Source: Nitrospinota bacterium
Lineage (GTDB): Bacteria > UBA8248
Reading direction: 5' to 3'
NCBI GenBank assembly: GCA_003506735.1
Contig: DNYS01000251.1
Coordinates: 10,513-19,081, forward strand
DNA length: 8,569 bases
The position numbers and the translations under genes are program-made. Position 1 is the first letter of the stretch, and each line of letters begins with the position of its first letter. Positions 6,318 through 8,569 of this stretch are shown piece after piece. The notes beneath the pieces are model-generated. The model was not told the DNA's origin. It searched no databases and was given only the letters and a program-made list of their open reading frames with translations.

Positions 6318-7772
6318 TCAGCCCAAATTCAGCACCACCGATTTGACCTCCAGGTACATGGCGAGGCCTTGCTTGCCGCCCTCACGGCCAAGGCCACTCT
6401 CCTTGAATCCGCCGAAGGGTATCTCGTGGGTGTATCCGGCGGCGTCGTTCACCCCGATGAGCCCGTAGTCGAGCTGTTCGGTCACACGCACCACGCGCGC
6501 CACATCCCGGGTGTAGAGGTAGCACGCCAGGCCGAAGATCGTATCGTTCGCCCGGGGGATGAGCTCTTCTTCGGTTTTGAAAGTCATGACGGGCGCCACC
6601 GGGCCGAATATCTCCTCCTGGCAGACGGGCCAGCTGTCCTCGACGCCCAAAAGCACGGTGGGCGCGTAGAAATAGCCCTTCGCGAGAGCCCCTTCGGTGA
6701 GCGAATCGCCGCCCGCCAGCACCTCCGCCCCCCGCTCCTTGGCGTCCACGACCAGAGCGTGAATCCCCTTGCGGGCGCTCTCGCTGATCATGGGCCCCAC
6801 CTGCATGCCCAGCTCGAAGCCCGGCCCGACTTTGAGCACCTTGACCTTTTCGACGAAGGCGGGGATGAAGCGATCCGCGATGCCTTCCTGGATATAGATG
6901 CGGTTCGCGCAGATGCACGATTGCCCGCCGACGCGCAGATATTTGATCCCGACCGCCCCCTCGACCGCGGCGTCCAAGTCGGCGTCATCGAACACGATGA
7001 ACGGCGCGTTCCCGCCCAGTTCGAACGTGATCCGCTTGATCTGGGAAGCGGCCTGTTCCATGAGGATCTTCCCCACGTCGGTCGATCCGGTGAAGCCGAT
7101 TTTCTTGACTTTCGGGTTTTTCATGAGCTCGCCCGCCATTGGGCCCGAGCGCTTTCCCGTCACAACGTTGAGCACACCGGGCGGAAGCCCCGCCTCATGG
7201 CAGGCCTTGGCGATCGCCAGCGCGGTCAGCGGGGTGGCTGAAGAGGGCCTGAGCACAACCGTGCAGCCCGCGGCCATCGCGGGGGCGATCTTGCGGGTGA
7301 TCATGTTGGCCGGAAAATTCCAGGGCGTGATGGCGCCCACAACGCCGACCGGCGAGGCCTGGACCCAGAGGCGCTTGTTCGCGAATGGAGAGGGGACCGT
7401 TTCTCCGTAGGCGCGGCGCGCCTCCTCGGCATACCAGTTGAAATAACCCGCCGAAAAACCCACCTCGCCCTTGGCCTCGGCAAAGGGCTTGCCGTTTTCG
7501 AGCACCATCAGCCGCCCGATCTCCTCCACCCGATCCAGGATTCCGAGTTCGATTTTTCGGAGGATCGCCCCGCGCTCCTTGCCGGGGGTGGTGGACCAAC
7601 CCGGAAACGCCGCATGGGCCGCGTCAATGGCCCGCGCCATCTCGGCGACGCCCCCGTCGGCCACGGTGGCCACCGTCTCTCCCGTTGCCGGGTCATCGAC
7701 CTCGAACCGCCCATTGTCATCGGCCTCGACCCACTGGCCGCCGATCAGCATGGGATAATGTTCATCGGACAT
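6318..7772 (-). CDS. NAD(P)-dependent aldehyde dehydrogenase, succinate-semialdehyde dehydrogenase-like
   Basis: This 484-residue protein is a complete member of the aldehyde dehydrogenase superfamily, which oxidises an aldehyde to the acid with NAD(P). Landmarks are the oxyanion asparagine N152 in TPWNFPAN, the cofactor-binding stretch VVLRPSSATP at 172-181, GFTGSTDVGK at 226-235, the general base E251 in FELGGNAP, and the catalytic C286 in GGQSCICANR. The C-terminus is PFGGFKESGLGREGG. The CxC around the nucleophile and the GLGREGGKQGLAMYLEVK tail resemble GabD-type succinate-semialdehyde dehydrogenases. Substrate range in this family is broad, so I give no gene symbol. The usual cofactor-contacting lysine (KP) is replaced by R175. 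The start is ATG at 7772 with AAGGAG 5 nt upstream; the open frame back to 7838 shows no homology. It stands between a MaoC-like dehydratase and an aminotransferase, separated from both by several hundred bases, so it may have its own promoter. Confidence 0.93.
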   Translation of the reverse strand: MSDEHYPMLIGGQWVEADDNGRFEVDDPATGETVATVADGGVAEMARAIDAAHAAFPGWSTTPGKERGAILRKIELGILDRVEEIGRLMVLENGKPFAEAKGEVGFSAGYFNWYAEEARRAYGETVPSPFANKRLWVQASPVGVVGAITPWNFPANMITRKIAPAMAAGCTVVLRPSSATPLTALAIAKACHEAGLPPGVLNVVTGKRSGPMAGELMKNPKVKKIGFTGSTDVGKILMEQAASQIKRITFELGGNAPFIVFDDADLDAAVEGAVGIKYLRVGGQSCICANRIYIQEGIADRFIPAFVEKVKVLKVGPGFELGMQVGPMISESARKGIHALVVDAKERGAEVLAGGDSLTEGALAKGYFYAPTVLLGVEDSWPVCQEEIFGPVAPVMTFKTEEELIPRANDTIFGLACYLYTRDVARVVRVTEQLDYGLIGVNDAAGYTHEIPFGGFKESGLGREGGKQGLAMYLEVKSVVLNLG

Positions 7773-7825
7773 GGTGTCTCCTTTCTCGTTGCGCACGAAC
7801 ATTGGCGAGAACCGCTGCGCCGGCC

Positions 7826-7848
7826 CCGGCCGGACCATTCCCGGCCGG
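7826..7848 (-). other. Perfect CCGGCCGG hairpin in the leader of the aldehyde dehydrogenase
   Basis: Two copies of the palindrome CCGGCCGG (7826-7833 and 7841-7848) are separated by 7 nt and can form a perfect 8-bp stem. If the promoter at 7883-7911 is used, the hairpin lies in the 5' untranslated region, about 54 nt before the ATG. It has no T-run. It may stabilise the mRNA or be a protein site; its function is unknown. Confidence 0.45.
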
Positions 7849-7857
7849 AGGAACTTT

Positions 7858-7953
7858 ATCGAATCGTAACGGATTGTTTTTTATCTTAACGAATCGAATC
7901 GGAGCGGGCAAAGGAGGATCCCCTCCGGCGACCTCGGCCGGTCGGTCGATTCG
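7858..7953. repeat. Repeated ATCGAATCG boxes around the aldehyde dehydrogenase promoter
   Basis: ATCGAATCG occurs at 7858-7866 and again at 7893-7901, exactly 35 bp apart. An inverted copy of its core, TCGATTCG, lies at 7946-7953. One copy falls in the spacer of the candidate promoter and one just downstream of it. The arrangement resembles an operator for a local repressor or activator, but no regulator gene is in the window. Confidence 0.45.
7883..7911 (-). promoter_or_regulatory. Candidate promoter for the aldehyde dehydrogenase
   Basis: On the minus strand TTGCCC (7911-7906), a 17-nt spacer and TAAGAT (7888-7883) match the sigma-70 boxes at four of six positions each. They sit at the edge of the most AT-rich stretch of the gap. 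The leader would be about 105 nt. This is a weak, pattern-based call. Confidence 0.35.
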
Positions 7954-8110
7954 GCAACCGCCCCTTCGAGCAGCGGAAATTCCCTGGGACCGGAGTGATG
8001 CGAAGCACTTAAAACACCGGTGCCGGGCGTGGCCGGCCATTGGGGCCTTCGCGCCCTGGTGCGTTACCGAGGCGCGGGGGAGGGCGGCATCCGCCTGATC
8101 TCCGCTGAGC

Positions 8111-8569
8111 CTACTTCCCGTCGAGGGGGATGTTCTCGTAGTCGGGGATGGCGCCCATGCCCTTTTTCGCGACAAGCGACTTGCGCCGGAATTCCATGAT
8201 GAGCTCGCCCCGCTGGTTGTGGGCGCGGGTCTCCATGTGGAGGATTCCGCGGTCGGGCTTGGAGCGCGACTCGCGCTTATCGAGAATTTCGGTTTCCGCG
8301 TAAAGAGTGTCCCCATGAAAAACCGGGTTGGGCATCTTGATGAACTCCCACTCGAGGTTGGCGATCGATCGGTAGGAGGTGTCGGTCACCGACATCCCGG
8401 TCACGACGGCAAGCGTGAGAGCCGAGTTCACGAGCGGCTTGCCGAACTGGGTCTTGGACGCATAGTGGTGATCGAAATGAATCGGGTGGGTATTGCCCGT
8501 GAGCAGAGTGAACTGGGTGTTGTCCGACTCCAATATCGTCCGCCCCGGGCGGTGCTTGATGACCTCCCC
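8111..8569 (-). CDS. MaoC-like hot-dog-fold acyl-CoA dehydratase/hydratase, N-terminus cut by the window edge
   Basis: The visible 152 residues resemble MaoC-type enoyl-CoA hydratases, which add or remove water on CoA thioesters. The frame is open to the window end and begins GEVIKHRPGRTILESDNTQF, so only the first few residues are missing; the TTG at 8533 is not the true start. The hydratase motif is seen as LLTGNTHPIHFDHHYA at visible residues 22-37, with the catalytic histidine at about H31. The position that is aspartate in classic (R)-specific enoyl-CoA hydratases (GD) is N26 here. This GNT variant is, as I recall, common among MaoC-family dehydratases related to mesaconyl/itaconyl-CoA hydratases. 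The central FHGDTLYAETEILDKRESRS segment (85-104) is typical of the fold. The stop is TAG at 8111. The natural substrate is unknown; its relation to the downstream aldehyde dehydrogenase is only one of position. Confidence 0.88.
   Translation of the reverse strand, partial: GEVIKHRPGRTILESDNTQFTLLTGNTHPIHFDHHYASKTQFGKPLVNSALTLAVVTGMSVTDTSYRSIANLEWEFIKMPNPVFHGDTLYAETEILDKRESRSKPDRGILHMETRAHNQRGELIMEFRRKSLVAKKGMGAIPDYENIPLDGK

Larger units (their letters stand above)
7773..8110. other. Intergenic region between the MaoC-like gene and the aldehyde dehydrogenase
   Basis: These 338 nt hold no gene that I can support. Open frames on either strand are continuations of shadow frames from the neighbours, with no ribosome site or recognisable protein motif. 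The half nearer the aldehyde dehydrogenase (7820-7955) contains an AT-rich island in otherwise GC-rich DNA, with a candidate promoter, repeated ATCGAATCG boxes and an 8-bp hairpin. The part next to the MaoC-like stop has a small GGCGG-CAT-CCGCC hairpin (8083-8095) without a T-run. Confidence 0.6.

Noticed and set aside
8083..8095. GGCGG-CAT-CCGCC hairpin after the MaoC-like gene as a terminator
   Set aside because: The stem is only 5 bp with a 3-nt loop, and no T-run follows on the minus strand.
7762..8316. A 184-codon minus-strand frame spanning the gap between the MaoC-like gene and the aldehyde dehydrogenase
   Set aside because: Its first part overlaps the MaoC-like gene out of frame and its end runs into the aldehyde dehydrogenase start. 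It has no ribosome site or recognisable motif, and composition suggests a shadow frame.
1..8569. CRISPR arrays, insertion sequences, tRNA or rRNA genes, or a new multi-gene defence-type system
   Set aside because: No regularly spaced repeats, transposase motifs, terminal inverted repeats or RNA gene signatures were seen, and all genes belong to familiar metabolic or cofactor families.

Overview
The window is about 8.6 kb of GC-rich bacterial DNA. Every gene I can support lies on the minus strand, so the genes are read from high coordinates to low. Gene content and style suggest a Gram-negative or related GC-rich environmental bacterium. The MoeA fused to a periplasmic-binding-protein-like domain, a short TatA and an alanine-glyoxylate-type aminotransferase all recall Desulfobacterota, Tectomicrobia or similar deltaproteobacteria-like lineages. 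This placement is an impression and was not tested by any search.

Upstream part (8569 to about 6318): a MaoC-type hot-dog-fold dehydratase lacks its extreme N-terminus because it runs off the window edge. A 338-nt non-coding gap follows, with a candidate promoter, repeated ATCGAATCG-type boxes and a strong hairpin. Next is an NAD(P)-dependent aldehyde dehydrogenase of the succinate-semialdehyde dehydrogenase type.

Middle part (about 6317 to 4632): after a 267-nt gap comes a class V PLP-dependent aminotransferase of the alanine/serine-glyoxylate type. Its reading frame is broken by an apparent one-base deletion near 5911. It is followed 25 nt later by a small tatA gene for the twin-arginine translocase.

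Downstream part (4631 to 105): this is a molybdenum-cofactor cluster, and the best content of the window. A roughly 280-nt leader carries a Moco-family riboswitch aptamer followed by a textbook intrinsic terminator. The 3' strand of the aptamer's closing stem can pair either with the aptamer 5' end or with the terminator's 5' arm, which gives a readable OFF-switch mechanism. Behind it lie moeA, a second moeA fused to a PBP-like domain, and moaA, with gaps of 48 and 13 nt. MoaA starts the pathway by making the cyclic pyranopterin precursor from GTP. The two MoeA proteins act at the end, inserting metal into adenylylated molybdopterin. The final cofactor would feed back through the riboswitch. 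Genes for the middle of the pathway (moaC, moaD, moaE, mog/moaB) are not in the window. TatA next door fits functionally, because many Moco enzymes are exported folded through Tat.

I see no mobile elements, CRISPR arrays, tRNAs or rRNAs, and no wholly new multi-gene system. The points of interest are the riboswitch switching architecture, the paired MoeA paralogues, the frameshifted aminotransferase and a possible operator upstream of the aldehyde dehydrogenase.
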